NCBI GenBank assembly: GCA_024642115.1
Contig: JAHEBU010000002.1
Span: 434,001-498,000, forward strand
Source: Marivivens sp.
GTDB lineage: Bacteria; Pseudomonadota; Alphaproteobacteria; Rhodobacterales; Rhodobacteraceae
Reading direction: 5' to 3'
DNA length: 64,000 nucleotides
Shown: in pieces, positions 45,203-55,100 of the stretch
Layout of the letters: each line of letters begins with the position of its first letter
How positions within the stretch are numbered: the first letter of the stretch is position 1
Notes under the pieces: generated by a model
The model's input: the letters and a program-made list of their open reading frames with translations, nothing else
Database searches by the model: none
Told to the model about the DNA's origin: nothing
Position numbers and translations under genes: made by a program

Positions 45203-45918
45203 ACCTCGATCCCCAGATAGATTTCTCGCACTTCGCGGCTGGCCATGATCGCCTCTGGCTCGCCCAACCCGATGACCTTACCGAAATCCAGAACCAACAG
45301 CTGTTCGACGACCGAAGTCAGCGCGTGCAGCACATGTTCGATCCAGATGATCGTCACGCCGGAGGCATGAATGGACCGGATCGTCTGCACCAGAGCCTGA
45401 CATTCCCCTTCGGTCAGCCCCCCGGCGATTTCATCCAGCAGCAGCAGCCGGGGGCCGGTCGCCATGGCGCGGGCCAGTTCCAGCCGCTTGCGTTGCAGCA
45501 GGCTCAGCGATCCGGCGGTGTCGTTGGCGCGCGGCATGAGTTCGGTCTGGTCGAGGATGGCGGCACATTGGTCGGTCACCTCGGATTCCGATCGTGATTG
45601 ACCGTGGGTGGCCGCGACGACGAGGTTTTCAAAGACAGTAAGGTTGGCAAACGGCTGCGGAATCTGGAACGACCGGCCCATGCCAAGGGTGCAGCGCCGC
45701 ATAGGCGACACTTGCGTCACGTCCCGCCCGGCAAAGTCGATCTGGCCCCGGTCGGCGCGCAGGTTCCCGGTGATAAGGTTGAAGAGCGTGGATTTTCCGG
45801 CGCCATTGGGTCCGATAATGCCCAGCGCCTGCCCCTGAGGCACGCCAAAAGACACGTCGTCTGTGACGGTCAGTGCGCCAAAGCTTTTCGAGACATTGGT
45901 GAGGGTCAGAAGGTTCAT
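45199..45918 (-). CDS. livG: ABC transporter ATP-binding protein LivG
   Basis: The 239-residue ATPase has Walker A GPNGAGKST near residue 36, the LivG-type GMGRSFQIPQPFANLTVFENL, and Walker B LLLLDEIAGGLTEGE. The usual LSGGQ signature is altered: the corresponding string reads SLSLLQRKRLELARA, with Leu-Leu in place of the Gly-Gly. This deviation is visible in the sequence and may be compensated by the second site from LivF. A hairpin separates it from the binding-protein gene. Confidence 0.92.
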   Translation of the reverse strand: MNLLTLTNVSKSFGALTVTDDVSFGVPQGQALGIIGPNGAGKSTLFNLITGNLRADRGQIDFAGRDVTQVSPMRRCTLGMGRSFQIPQPFANLTVFENLVVAATHGQSRSESEVTDQCAAILDQTELMPRANDTAGSLSLLQRKRLELARAMATGPRLLLLDEIAGGLTEGECQALVQTIRSIHASGVTIIWIEHVLHALTSVVEQLLVLDFGKVIGLGEPEAIMASREVREIYLGIEV

Positions 45919-45936
45919 CGCGGTCTTTCAAAGGGT

Positions 45937-45961
45937 GGCCCCTGCCCGGCAGGCAGGGGCC
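45937..45961 (-). promoter_or_regulatory. Hairpin after the Liv binding-protein gene
   Basis: GGCCCCTGC (45937-45945) pairs perfectly with GCAGGGGCC (45953-45961) around a seven-base loop. It starts seven bases after the binding-protein stop and probably favours expression of that gene over the downstream ones. Confidence 0.6.
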
Positions 45962-45967
45962 GGTCTG

Positions 45968-47248
45968 TTACGCCAAGGCTTCCATCTTGCCTGCGGCAGG
46001 AATGGCGGGAGCCGTGGCGTTGTCGACGATCACCAGATCAAAGGTGCCGTCGTCCTTGCGCCGCCACTGACCACCGACCAACGGCGTCTTGCAGACGTTT
46101 TGCGCGGCAAACGGCGGCAGGTTGGCCCCGTCAAAGGCGACCTTGCCCACCATCGTCTCGAGGCTGGTGGCGCGGATCGCGGTCACCAGATCGTCGGCGT
46201 TGGTCGGATCGGCGGCCCGCTTCATCACGTCCGCTGCCATTTCGAACAGCGAATGGATGAACCCGATGGGCTGTGTCCAGGGGCGGTTGGTGGCGGCGGT
46301 AAAGCCATTGGCCAGATCCATCGCAGACTCGCCGGTCAGGGACGATGTGAACGGGTGTTGCGCGGACCACCACACCTCGGACGACAGGTTGTGCCCCGCC
46401 TCGCCCAGCGTTTCGACCGACTGCGGGAACAGGATCGCCTTGGCAACGGTGATTGCCTTGGGCGAGAGGCCCTGCTGGATCGCCTGATTGCGGAAGGTGG
46501 TGAAATCGGGCGGGATGACGACGCCTGTGATGATGTCGCAGCTCGCCGCCTTGAACGCATTGATCTGGGCGCTGAAATCGTCGGTCAGGTTCTGATAGCG
46601 GCCCGGATCGGAGGTGGTGTAGCCCGCCGCGCTAAAGCCCGGTGCCACGCCCACGTTGGGATCGCCCCAGGCGTTGCCGTCAGCGTCATTGGGGAACAGC
46701 CCGCCGACCTGTTTGTTGGTGTCGAGCTGGTTCCACATGTTGGTGAATACGGCGATGACGTCCTCGAGCCCCCAGAAATAATGGTAGGCATAGTCGAACG
46801 GTTTCCACGACGCCGGATCGCCGGGGTTGCCCTGCTGGCCGATAAAGAACGGCTGCCAGGGGGCCATGGTCGAGATGACGGGCATCCCTTCGCCTTCGCA
46901 CACAGTCGCCACCGGGTTCGTCGTTTCGGGTGTCGAGGCCACGAGCATGAGGTTGATCCCATCGCTGACGATCAGCTCGTTGGCCACATCGGCGGCGCGG
47001 TTGGGGTTGGACTGGCTGTCCTTGACGATCACCTCGACCGCGACGCCCTGTTCGGCCATCACCTTGTTGAACATGTCGATGGTAAAGGCGTCTGCCTCGG
47101 CAAAGCCGGCCAGCGGGCCGGTCTGCGGGCTGACATAGCCGATCTTGATCGTGGCCCCCTGCGCCAGCGCGGGCATGGCAAGCCCCCCGGTACTGGTGAC
47201 AAAGCCGGTAGCGGCGGCGGTCTTGAGCAGTCTGCGACGTGAAATCAT
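45968..47248 (-). CDS. LivJ-type substrate-binding protein with Tat signal
   Basis: The 426-residue protein has a twin-arginine signal peptide (SRRRLLKTAA, cleavage after ALAQ near residue 30) and a type I periplasmic-binding fold opening IKIGYVSPQTGPLAGFAEAD. Related family members bind amino acids, amides or aromatic acids. Association with a ring-cleavage pathway points to an aromatic ligand; this is inference. Its Shine-Dalgarno AGGGAGGA is very strong and complementary to the cuckoo RNA loops. Confidence 0.9.
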   Translation of the reverse strand: MISRRRLLKTAAATGFVTSTGGLAMPALAQGATIKIGYVSPQTGPLAGFAEADAFTIDMFNKVMAEQGVAVEVIVKDSQSNPNRAADVANELIVSDGINLMLVASTPETTNPVATVCEGEGMPVISTMAPWQPFFIGQQGNPGDPASWKPFDYAYHYFWGLEDVIAVFTNMWNQLDTNKQVGGLFPNDADGNAWGDPNVGVAPGFSAAGYTTSDPGRYQNLTDDFSAQINAFKAASCDIITGVVIPPDFTTFRNQAIQQGLSPKAITVAKAILFPQSVETLGEAGHNLSSEVWWSAQHPFTSSLTGESAMDLANGFTAATNRPWTQPIGFIHSLFEMAADVMKRAADPTNADDLVTAIRATSLETMVGKVAFDGANLPPFAAQNVCKTPLVGGQWRRKDDGTFDLVIVDNATAPAIPAAGKMEALA

Positions 47249-47281
47249 TGTTGGTTCCTCCCTAGAGTTCTGGTTGTCAGG

Positions 47282-48346
47282 TTAGTCAGGCCGCGCACCC
47301 TCCCACGCGGCTGCAAGCAGGTTGCGGATGTCCGCACGGTCGAAGGGGCGCGGATTGGGATAGGGCGCCTGCGTGGCAATATCGGCGGCGTGGTCGAGGT
47401 CAGTCTGAGACAGCCCCAGATCGCGTAAGGCCAGCGGTGCACCGTTGGCCTTGGCGAAATCCCACAGCCCCCCGCCCACCGACCCGCCGAATATTTCGGC
47501 CACCGGGGCCAGCAGATCGGGCACCGCCTGCGCGTTGAACCCCGCCGTATGCGGTAGCAGGATCGCGTGGGTGTCGGCGTGGGGCGTCTTGAACGACCCG
47601 CCGATCACATGGGCCAGCTTGTGGTGCAGCGCCATCGACACATAGCCAAGTGCTGTCGAACACAGCCACGCGCCATAGAGAACCTGCGCCCGCGCGGCCG
47701 TGTCTTGCGGCGCGGTGCGCAGGACTGGCAGACCGTCCCGGAACGCCCGCATCGCCTCGACCGACATGAGCGACAGGACCGGGTTGCCATCGGCGGCATA
47801 GATCGCCTCGACCCCGTGGGCGATGGCGTTGAGCGCCGAGGTGACAGTCATGGATGCAGGCAGGCTGAGCGTCAGGGCTATGTCGTAGATCACGGTTTCC
47901 GGCCGGATGGCGGGATCGCGCCGGGTGGTTTTCTGCCCATCGAGGGTTTCGCCAAGGATATCGGTCATTTCCGACCCGGCGTAGGTGGTGGGGATGGCAA
48001 TTTGATCGGCCCCGGTCCGGACGGCAATCGCTTTGCCCAGCCCGATCGTGCTGCCTCCGCCCAAGGCGACGATACAGGTGGCCCCGCTGGCACGGTAGGC
48101 CGCCAGTGCCGCCTCGGTCACGTTGACCGGCGTATGCATGGCGGCCTCACTGAACACTCCGGCCGATAGCGCCCCCAGATTGGCGGCCATTGCTTGCGCG
48201 TCGGCCGCCTGATGGGCGGTCGAAAGGATCAGCGCCTTGGTGTGGCCCAGCCTGGTGATTTCGGCCCCGGTCTGGGTCAGCGTGCCGTCGCCAAATACGA
48301 CGCGGGTTGTGATGCCCGGAAAGACAAAGGTCTGCGGGAGGATCAT
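47282..48346 (-). CDS. Maleylacetate reductase (iron-type alcohol dehydrogenase family)
   Basis: The enzyme reduces maleylacetate to 3-oxoadipate with NAD(P)H, linking ring cleavage to central metabolism. The product has 354 residues. ALGGGSTIGLGKAIA forms the nucleotide loop, IPTTYAGSEMTDI is the maleylacetate-reductase version of the next motif, and NAIAHGVEAIY with HHKLAHVIGG supplies the metal-site histidines. Its ATG overlaps the stop of the esterase gene (ATGA). Confidence 0.93.
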   Translation of the reverse strand: MILPQTFVFPGITTRVVFGDGTLTQTGAEITRLGHTKALILSTAHQAADAQAMAANLGALSAGVFSEAAMHTPVNVTEAALAAYRASGATCIVALGGGSTIGLGKAIAVRTGADQIAIPTTYAGSEMTDILGETLDGQKTTRRDPAIRPETVIYDIALTLSLPASMTVTSALNAIAHGVEAIYAADGNPVLSLMSVEAMRAFRDGLPVLRTAPQDTAARAQVLYGAWLCSTALGYVSMALHHKLAHVIGGSFKTPHADTHAILLPHTAGFNAQAVPDLLAPVAEIFGGSVGGGLWDFAKANGAPLALRDLGLSQTDLDHAADIATQAPYPNPRPFDRADIRNLLAAAWEGARPD

Positions 48347-48990
48347 GATCCTGCCCCCTCGAACAGGCTGCGGCCGTGGGCAAGATCGGCCAGCATGGCG
48401 GCCACAACGGCGATTTCAGCGGGGGCGACCTCGTGCGGGCGTCCGGGGAACATGTCGGTCCTGATCCGGGCCGAAGCGCGGGTCAGGTCGCCCAGCATGT
48501 CGTGATAGGCGGCAGCCGGAATCCACGGATCATCGTCGCCACAAGTGGCATAAACGGGCATCCGTGCAAGGTTGGCCACGGGCGGCGCATCCGACCGCGC
48601 CCCGACCCGGCACCCCGTCAGCAGGGCCGCCGCCGAAACGGGCTGAGTTGCCTGCATCAAGTATTCGACGGACAGGCAGGCCCCTTGGGAAAACCCGGCC
48701 AGAAGGATCCGGGCGTCCGGGTGCGCCGACCGGGCCTCGTCAATGACATCGCCCAGCGCAGACAGGGACCGGGCCACCTCGTCCCGCGTCACCGCGGTCA
48801 GGGGATCGACGGCCCGGGCGGCATACCAACCCGCCCCCGCCGATTTCGGCAGCACGAACCGCACACCCTCGGCAGGCAGGTGACGCACGATGGAGGCCAT
48901 CATGTCGTCCTGCGTCTGACCGCGGCCATGCACGACGACACAGATAACCCGTGTCGGCGTGGTCGGTTCGATGATGCGCGTTTGTGTCAT
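48343..48990 (-). CDS. Phospholipase/carboxylesterase family alpha/beta hydrolase
   Basis: The 215-residue protein is a small serine hydrolase. The nucleophile elbow GFSQGAC (about 100) has the GxSxG motif, VVHGRGQ gives the oxyanion region near the N terminus, and CGDDDPWIP and GRPHEVAP supply the Asp and His. It may cleave an ester of an aromatic substrate before ring hydroxylation. ATG at 48990 is used; a TTG at 48999 would overlap the upstream stop as TTGA and is an alternative start. Confidence 0.88.
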   Translation of the reverse strand: MTQTRIIEPTTPTRVICVVVHGRGQTQDDMMASIVRHLPAEGVRFVLPKSAGAGWYAARAVDPLTAVTRDEVARSLSALGDVIDEARSAHPDARILLAGFSQGACLSVEYLMQATQPVSAAALLTGCRVGARSDAPPVANLARMPVYATCGDDDPWIPAAAYHDMLGDLTRASARIRTDMFPGRPHEVAPAEIAVVAAMLADLAHGRSLFEGAGS

Positions 48991-48995
48991 GAGGA

Positions 48996-49952
48996 TCAAA
49001 AGTTTGCCGGTTCCAAGCCCTGTTCCATTTCAGCCTGACGGTCGGCGAACCACGGCGGAAACACCAGCGTCTTGCCGATGGCGTCGGCGGGTTCGTCCTT
49101 GGCCCAGCCTTCCGGCACGGTCCAGGCGAGTTCAAAGAGTGCCCCACCCGGCGAGCGGACATAGCAGGACTTGAAATACATCCGGTCCTTCTGTTCGGAA
49201 ATGTCTGTGAACCCGAGCCCTTCGATATGGGCGCGCAGGGACATCTGGTTTTCTTCGTTCCCGGTGTTGAGGGCAAGGTGATGGATGGTGCCACCGGCCA
49301 GCGTCCATGTCCCCTGTGGGACGTTCGGTTCATGCAGTACCTCGACCATGCTGGTCGCCCCGTCATTGGTGGGGACCGCAAAGACCATGCCTTCGGCGCT
49401 GTCTGCAACCTTTTTCATGGGCAGGGCGATGGTCAGGAAATCGTCCATCGCGGTGCGGTCCATCACTGAAATGGCGCCGCCATAGATGCCCTTGATCCCG
49501 TGTTCGGCGCTGACCCCCTGATCGGGGTTGGCAATGGGCGTGCGGCTGTCGGACGGGTTTTCGACCAATTCGTGCGGGATGCCGCAAGGATGTTCGAACA
49601 CAACGCGATCGGCACCAAATCGGGTGGTCTTGACGGCCTTGACGCCCATTTCGTTCAGGCGGTTGACCCAGTAGTCGGCAGCACCCACAGGGATGGCCTG
49701 CATCACGACCTTGGACTGGTTCGATCCGCGACGTCCAAACACACCCGGCTTCTTGAACGGAAAGGTGGTGATGATGGTCGAGGCATCGCCGTTCTTGGCC
49801 CCGTAATACAGGTGATAGACAGGCAGGACGCCGTCGAACAACACGGTCCGCTTGACCGAATAGAGGCCGAGCGTCTTGGTATAGAAATCATAATCCTCCT
49901 GCACGCCATGCGTGCTGAGGGTCAGGTGGTGGTAGCCGCTGATCTTGGTCAT
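48996..49952 (-). CDS. VOC ring-cleavage dioxygenase (LinE/PcpA or MhqO-like)
   Basis: The 318-residue protein has two VOC modules. It begins ISGYHHLTLSTHG, with a first metal His in HHLTL; the second is in TIHHLALNTG near residue 225 and the Glu in GALFELAW near 275. This is the Fe(II) triad of hydroquinone-type extradiol dioxygenases. Such enzymes open hydroquinones para to give 4-hydroxymuconic semialdehyde or maleylacetate derivatives. It therefore offers a second entry to the maleylacetate reductase reaction. The exact substrate is unknown. Confidence 0.85.
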   Translation of the reverse strand: MTKISGYHHLTLSTHGVQEDYDFYTKTLGLYSVKRTVLFDGVLPVYHLYYGAKNGDASTIITTFPFKKPGVFGRRGSNQSKVVMQAIPVGAADYWVNRLNEMGVKAVKTTRFGADRVVFEHPCGIPHELVENPSDSRTPIANPDQGVSAEHGIKGIYGGAISVMDRTAMDDFLTIALPMKKVADSAEGMVFAVPTNDGATSMVEVLHEPNVPQGTWTLAGGTIHHLALNTGNEENQMSLRAHIEGLGFTDISEQKDRMYFKSCYVRSPGGALFELAWTVPEGWAKDEPADAIGKTLVFPPWFADRQAEMEQGLEPANF

Positions 49953-49969
49953 GAGGGGTCTCCTAGGGG

Positions 49970-50800
49970 CTATGTGTCTTCCTCGCCGGGCCGAGCACGG
50001 GCAAGGACGAAGGCGACCTGCGTCTTGGGTCCGCTGAAATCAGCGAGCAGGTCGGGTTGAACGGAAAACAGGGGATCGGCGTCGATCGCAGGATCGGTCC
50101 GATCGAACATATGGGTCGTAAGCGTCTTGAAGCCTGTGGCACGCACCCGGAACTGGATATGCGCGGGGCGGTTCAGGCCAAGGCCAAGACTGGTCAGAAG
50201 GCTGGCCACCGGACCATTGCCGGGCAGCGCGTAGGCCCCCGGACGCACGGTCAGGATCGTCGTCCGCCCGTCCGCATCGGTAATGAACTGGCCGCGCAGA
50301 TTCATTTCGGGCTGCCCGTCTGGTTCCTGGTTTTCGAACCGGCCGTTGGCATTGGCCTGCCAGACGTCGATCTTGGCCCGCTCGACCGGCAGCCCGTCCA
50401 GATCGACGATCCGCAGATCGAGCCGAAGTGGTGCGCCCTGCCCGTCGATGCTGATGCTTTGACCGCTTTTCTTGATGGGCGCCCCATCGCGGAAAAATGG
50501 CCCCAGAATGGTGTTGGGGGTGGCACCCTTGGGTCGCCGTGCGGCGGCGTTTTCGATGGCAGAGCTGAAACCCAGCGCATCGACCAGCAGGATCCACTCC
50601 TGCCGGTTCTCGCTACACGTCGTTTCCACGTCCGACAGAAAAGCGATCGTCGCCTTTAGGTCGTCGCGGGTGACGCGGTGCTTTGCCACCACGTCGTGTA
50701 GCGCCGGAAGGAGGTCGGACAGGATCGCCGCGAGCCGGGGCGCGGTCGCCGGACGAACCCGGCGCAGGAACTCCGCGTCGATCGGATTCCGGCCTGACAT
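49970..50800 (-). CDS. Second intradiol ring-cleavage dioxygenase
   Basis: The 276-residue protein is a paralogue of the product at 39931. The family motifs are present: ILGPFFRDGAPI, IDVWQANANGRFENQ and PAHIQFRV. One iron-ligand position departs from the relative: where the other has GFYDVQ, this has GRFENQ, so the first Tyr ligand seems to be Phe, and where the other has KFYPIPDDG this has GAYALPGNG. The second His of AHLH is replaced by AHIQ. Catalysis is therefore doubtful, or the active site is rearranged. It is the first gene of the minus-strand aromatic cluster. Confidence 0.8.
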   Translation of the reverse strand: MSGRNPIDAEFLRRVRPATAPRLAAILSDLLPALHDVVAKHRVTRDDLKATIAFLSDVETTCSENRQEWILLVDALGFSSAIENAAARRPKGATPNTILGPFFRDGAPIKKSGQSISIDGQGAPLRLDLRIVDLDGLPVERAKIDVWQANANGRFENQEPDGQPEMNLRGQFITDADGRTTILTVRPGAYALPGNGPVASLLTSLGLGLNRPAHIQFRVRATGFKTLTTHMFDRTDPAIDADPLFSVQPDLLADFSGPKTQVAFVLARARPGEEDT

Positions 50801-50895
50801 GCCATTCCCCCCGTCCAAATGATCCCCTCCCGGATCGGCTACAGGTCAAAACTAGCGGCTGATTCATGGCACTGGATGATTTATTGGCGGCATGG

Positions 50896-50912
50896 CATAG
50901 CATATTGCTATG
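50896..50912. promoter_or_regulatory. Palindrome over the LysR start codon
   Basis: CATAGCA and TGCTATG are perfect inverted arms around TAT. The last three bases are the ATG of the LysR gene. The dyad fits a LysR-type T-N11-A box. Binding here could repress the regulator and activate the divergent operon. Confidence 0.55.
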
Positions 50913-51860
50913 AAGTTCGATGAAAAGCATCTGGCCCAACTTGCCGCCGTGGTCGAAGCGGGAGGCGTGACCGAAGGCGCGAACCTGCTGGGCATGACGC
51001 AGTCGGCGGTGTCGCGGACGCTTTCGTCGATGGAAAAGCGGCTGGGCGAGCGGCTGTTCCTGCCCGGTCGCCGCCCTTTGATCCCCACCCTGATCGGACG
51101 GCAACTGGCGGCCCATGGCAAGGTGATCCTAGATGCGTCGCGCAAGGCGTCCGAGACGGCGCTGAGCTTTCAGGCGGGCAGTTCGGGGACGGTGCGGATC
51201 GGCGGTGTGCCCTTCTTTATGGACGCATTCATTTCGCGGATGATCGGCGGGTTTCAGCGGATCGAGCCGGATATCCGGGTCGACCAGTCCTATGGCAACC
51301 TGCCCGAGCTGCACGCAGGTCTGCGCGCTGGCCAACTGGATCTGGCGATTTGCCCCACGGGTCTGGTGCCCGCGGGCAGCGACCTTGGCTTTACCGAAAT
51401 CCTGCCGGGGCGGAACGTCGTCGCGGCCTCAACGCGGCATCCGCTTCTCAAGAAAAAGCGGCTCACCTCGGCGGATGTGCTGAACTATCCGTGGATCGCC
51501 CCCCTGCCCGGCTCGCCCCTGCTGGCAGACCTGCATTCGATCCTTCTGTCCATCGGGATGCGCGAGGTCGAAGTGCGCTATTCCGGCGGGTCGCTTTTGT
51601 CTGTGATGAATTACTTGCAGGAAACCAACGCGTTGACGGTACTTCCGCACAGCGTCGTCTTTGCCTACCGGACGCTGGGTCAGATACAGACGATCCCCAT
51701 CAAAATCCCCCAGCCCGACCGATCCCTGGGCATCATGCACCTGGAAGGCGCGCCGCGCCTGCCCGCCTCGGAAAAGCTCAGGCGATACATCCTGACTGGG
51801 TTCGAAGAACTCAAGACGCTGATCCTACGCCACGAGAATGCCGTGGTCTGGGGCGGATAG
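50910..51860 (+). CDS. LysR family transcriptional regulator of the aromatic cluster
   Basis: The 316-residue regulator has the LysR helix-turn-helix at about 5-60 (VVEAGGVTEGANLLGMTQSAVSRTL across the recognition helix) and an effector-binding domain from about 90 (SGTVRIGGVPFF). It is divergent from the aromatic catabolic cluster and is probably its activator. No Shine-Dalgarno precedes the ATG; instead a perfect dyad overlaps the start codon, suggesting tight autorepression or a leaderless transcript. Confidence 0.9.
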   Translation: MKFDEKHLAQLAAVVEAGGVTEGANLLGMTQSAVSRTLSSMEKRLGERLFLPGRRPLIPTLIGRQLAAHGKVILDASRKASETALSFQAGSSGTVRIGGVPFFMDAFISRMIGGFQRIEPDIRVDQSYGNLPELHAGLRAGQLDLAICPTGLVPAGSDLGFTEILPGRNVVAASTRHPLLKKKRLTSADVLNYPWIAPLPGSPLLADLHSILLSIGMREVEVRYSGGSLLSVMNYLQETNALTVLPHSVVFAYRTLGQIQTIPIKIPQPDRSLGIMHLEGAPRLPASEKLRRYILTGFEELKTLILRHENAVVWGG

Positions 51861-52100
51861 ACCCGTGGCGGCGACGCCAAACGACGGCACGACAAGCACC
51901 TGATGACTTTCGACCTCGCATCAACGGCGTCATCACTTTTGTTTGCGTCCGCGAGATGTCGGAACGCCGTCGCGAATATTGTTCTCATTCGGGCGCCAAT
52001 CGGACGCTTTTGCCACAATTAAAACACAAATTTGGACAGAATCCGGACCCAAGCAGTCGGACCCCGGCGACAAGACCTGGGCAGCGTAGGCAGGATAATC
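51861..52100. other. Intergenic region before the RTX gene
   Basis: These 240 bases contain no recognisable gene. The second half becomes AT-rich (about 51935-52035), which suits a promoter for the RTX gene, but no well-spaced -35/-10 pair was identified. Confidence 0.5.
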
Positions 52101-55100
52101 GTGGCAACAGTAACGGGGACGTCGGGCAACAACAGCCTGACAGGGACGACCAATGACGATCTGATTTCGGGGCTGGCGGGAAACGACACGCTGTATGGCG
52201 GGGCGGGCAACGACACGCTGTTCGGGGGCGACGGCAACGACACCCTGTTCGGTGGCGCAGGCGCGGACATACTGGACGGCGGTGCGGGCAACGACATTGC
52301 CAGTTATTCCAATTCGACCGCCGGTGTGTCGGTCAACCTGGCCACCGGTACCGGCAGCGGCGGTGAGGCCGAAGGCGACATCCTTGTCAGTATCGAAACG
52401 GTCATTGGATCGGCCTATGACGACACCCTGACCGGGGACAGCAACGTCAACACCCTATTCGGCGGGGCGGGCAACGACATCCTGATCGACGGCGGCGGCG
52501 CAGACAGCCTGAACGGCGGCTCGGGCATCGATACTGCGGATTATTCGGCCTCGGCTGCGGCAATCAGCGTCAGTTTGCTGTCGGGAACCGGTACGGGGGG
52601 CGACGCCCAGGGCGATACGCTGACCGGCATCGAAAATCTGGTCGGGTCGGCCTTTGACGATACCCTGACTGGCGACAACGGAACGAACGTGCTGTTCGGC
52701 GGGATCGGAAACGACACCCTGTTCGGCGGGGGCGGGGCCGACACGCTGTATGGCGGCGTTGGCGACGACACCCTCAACGGCGGCGCAGGCAGCGACGTTC
52801 TGGACGGCGGAACCGGAAACGACACGGCCGACTACAGCACCTCGTCCGGGGCGGTCAACGCCAACCTTCTGACTGGAACCGGTTCAGGATCCGACGCCGC
52901 CGGTGACACCTATATCAGCATCGAAAACCTGGTCGGATCGAACTATAACGATACGCTCACCGGCAACGGTGGCAACAACTACCTCTTTGGCGGGAGCGGC
53001 AATGACAGCCTTTATGGCGGAGGCGGCAACGACGTTCTGTTTGGCGGCACCGGCAACGACAGCCTTTATGGCGGCGATGGCGACGATACGCTCGTCGGCG
53101 GGGCTGGCAGCGATGTCCTCAACGGCGGGGCCGGGATCGACACTGCCGATTACAGCAGCGCCACTGGGGCGATCAACGTCAACCTGGAAACCAATTCGGG
53201 CAGCGGGTCCGATGCTGCGGGCGACACGTTCAACAGCATTGAAAACCTGATCGGCACTGCCTTTAACGACTCGCTGACCGGGGATAGCGGCGTCAACTGG
53301 ATCTACGGCGGGGCGGGCAACGACACGATCTTTGGCGGGGCAGGCAACGACGTCCTGTTTGGGGGAGCCGGGAACGACAGCCTGTATGGAGGGGCGGGTG
53401 ACGATACGCTGGCCGGGGGGCCTGGAGCTGACTACCTCAACGGCGGCGAGGGGATGGACTACGTCGACTACAGCGCCTCTAACGCTGCGGTCACGATCAA
53501 CCTGGGCAACTGGACAACCAGCGGCGGCGACGCCCAGGGTGACACCTTGGCCGGGGTGGATGGCATCATCGGATCGGCCTTCGATGATATCCTGATCGGT
53601 TTTGACCAGCAGGGCTTTGTCGGCGACGTCTATACCAACATCTTTTACGGTGGGGCCGGCAACGATTACCTGGACGGCGCCGGGGGTGGAGACATCCTGT
53701 ATGGCGGCGCAGATAATGATACAATTTATGGCGGCGCCGGGGACGACGAGCTGTTTGGGGGAACCGGCAACGACACCCTGTTCGGCGGTACGGGCGATGA
53801 CACTCTGGCCGGGGACGACGGCAACGACACCCTGTTCGGTGACGATGGCAACGACAGTCTGGACGGGGGCAGCGGAAGCGACACCCTGTGGGGCGGCGCT
53901 GGCAACGACACCATGTCGGGCGGGGCAGACACCGACCTATTATATGGCGGGCTGGGCAACGACACGCTGTTCGGTGGTGCGGGCAACGACCTGCTGGACG
54001 GTGGCGACGGGAACGACAGTCTGGACGGCGGCACGGGTGTTGACACGCTCTATGGCGGGGCGGGCGACGACACCCTGTCAGGCGGGGACGACGCCGATCT
54101 GCTGTATGGCGGAGCGGGCAACGACACCCTGTTCGGTGGCGCCGGAAATGATCTTTTGGACGGGGGCGACGGGAACGACCGGCTCGATGGCGGAGACGGC
54201 AATGACACACTGATCGGCGGGCTGGGCAACGACACGCTGTTCGGTGGCTCGGGCGATGATGTGCTGGACGGGGGCGAGGGTAACGACCAGCTGGATGGGG
54301 GCAGCGGGGCGGACGCGCTGTTTGGTGGTGCGGGCAACGACATCCTGACCGGGGGCGACGGGGCGGACACCCTGTTTGGCGGGGATGGGGCCGACACCCT
54401 GTACGGCGGGACTGGCAACGACGCGCTTTACGGCGGTGCTGGCGCCGACTACCTGGAAGGAGGCCAAGGGTCCGACACGTTCTATGCGGGCATCGGCGAC
54501 ACCATCATCGGTGGCGAAGATCCCGGGAACACGGATGTCGACGTTCTGGACCTGACTGGAACCGGACCGAAAAAGATCGTCTATGACCCGCTTAACCATG
54601 AAAACGGAGTTGTCAATTTTCTGGATGGGACAGGGGCGGTTATCGGCACCCTGTCATTCAGCAACATCGAAACGGTCATCCCCTGTTTCACTCCCGGCAC
54701 CCTGATCCAGACGGTCGATCAGGCTGTTCCCGTTGAACGGCTGCGGCCCGGTGACATGGTCCTGACGCGGGATCATCGCCCCCAGGCCATCCGCTGGGTC
54801 GGTTGCAAAAGGCTGAATGCGGAGCAGTTGAGCAAAGATCCAAGCCTCCAACCGATCTTGATCCGTGCGGGGTCCCTGGGGCGGAATTGCCCTGACCGCG
54901 ATATGATGGTGTCCCGCCAACACCGGATGCTGGTGACCGGCCATCGAGCCGCCCTGTGTTTTGGCGAGGACGAGGTGCTGGTGCGCGCCTGCCACCTGAC
55001 ATTTCTTCCGGGGATCGAAGCCATCGCCGTCAACGCGGTCACTTATGTGCATCTGCTGTTGGACCGGCACGAAGTCGTGCTGTCAGACGGAAGCTGGAGC

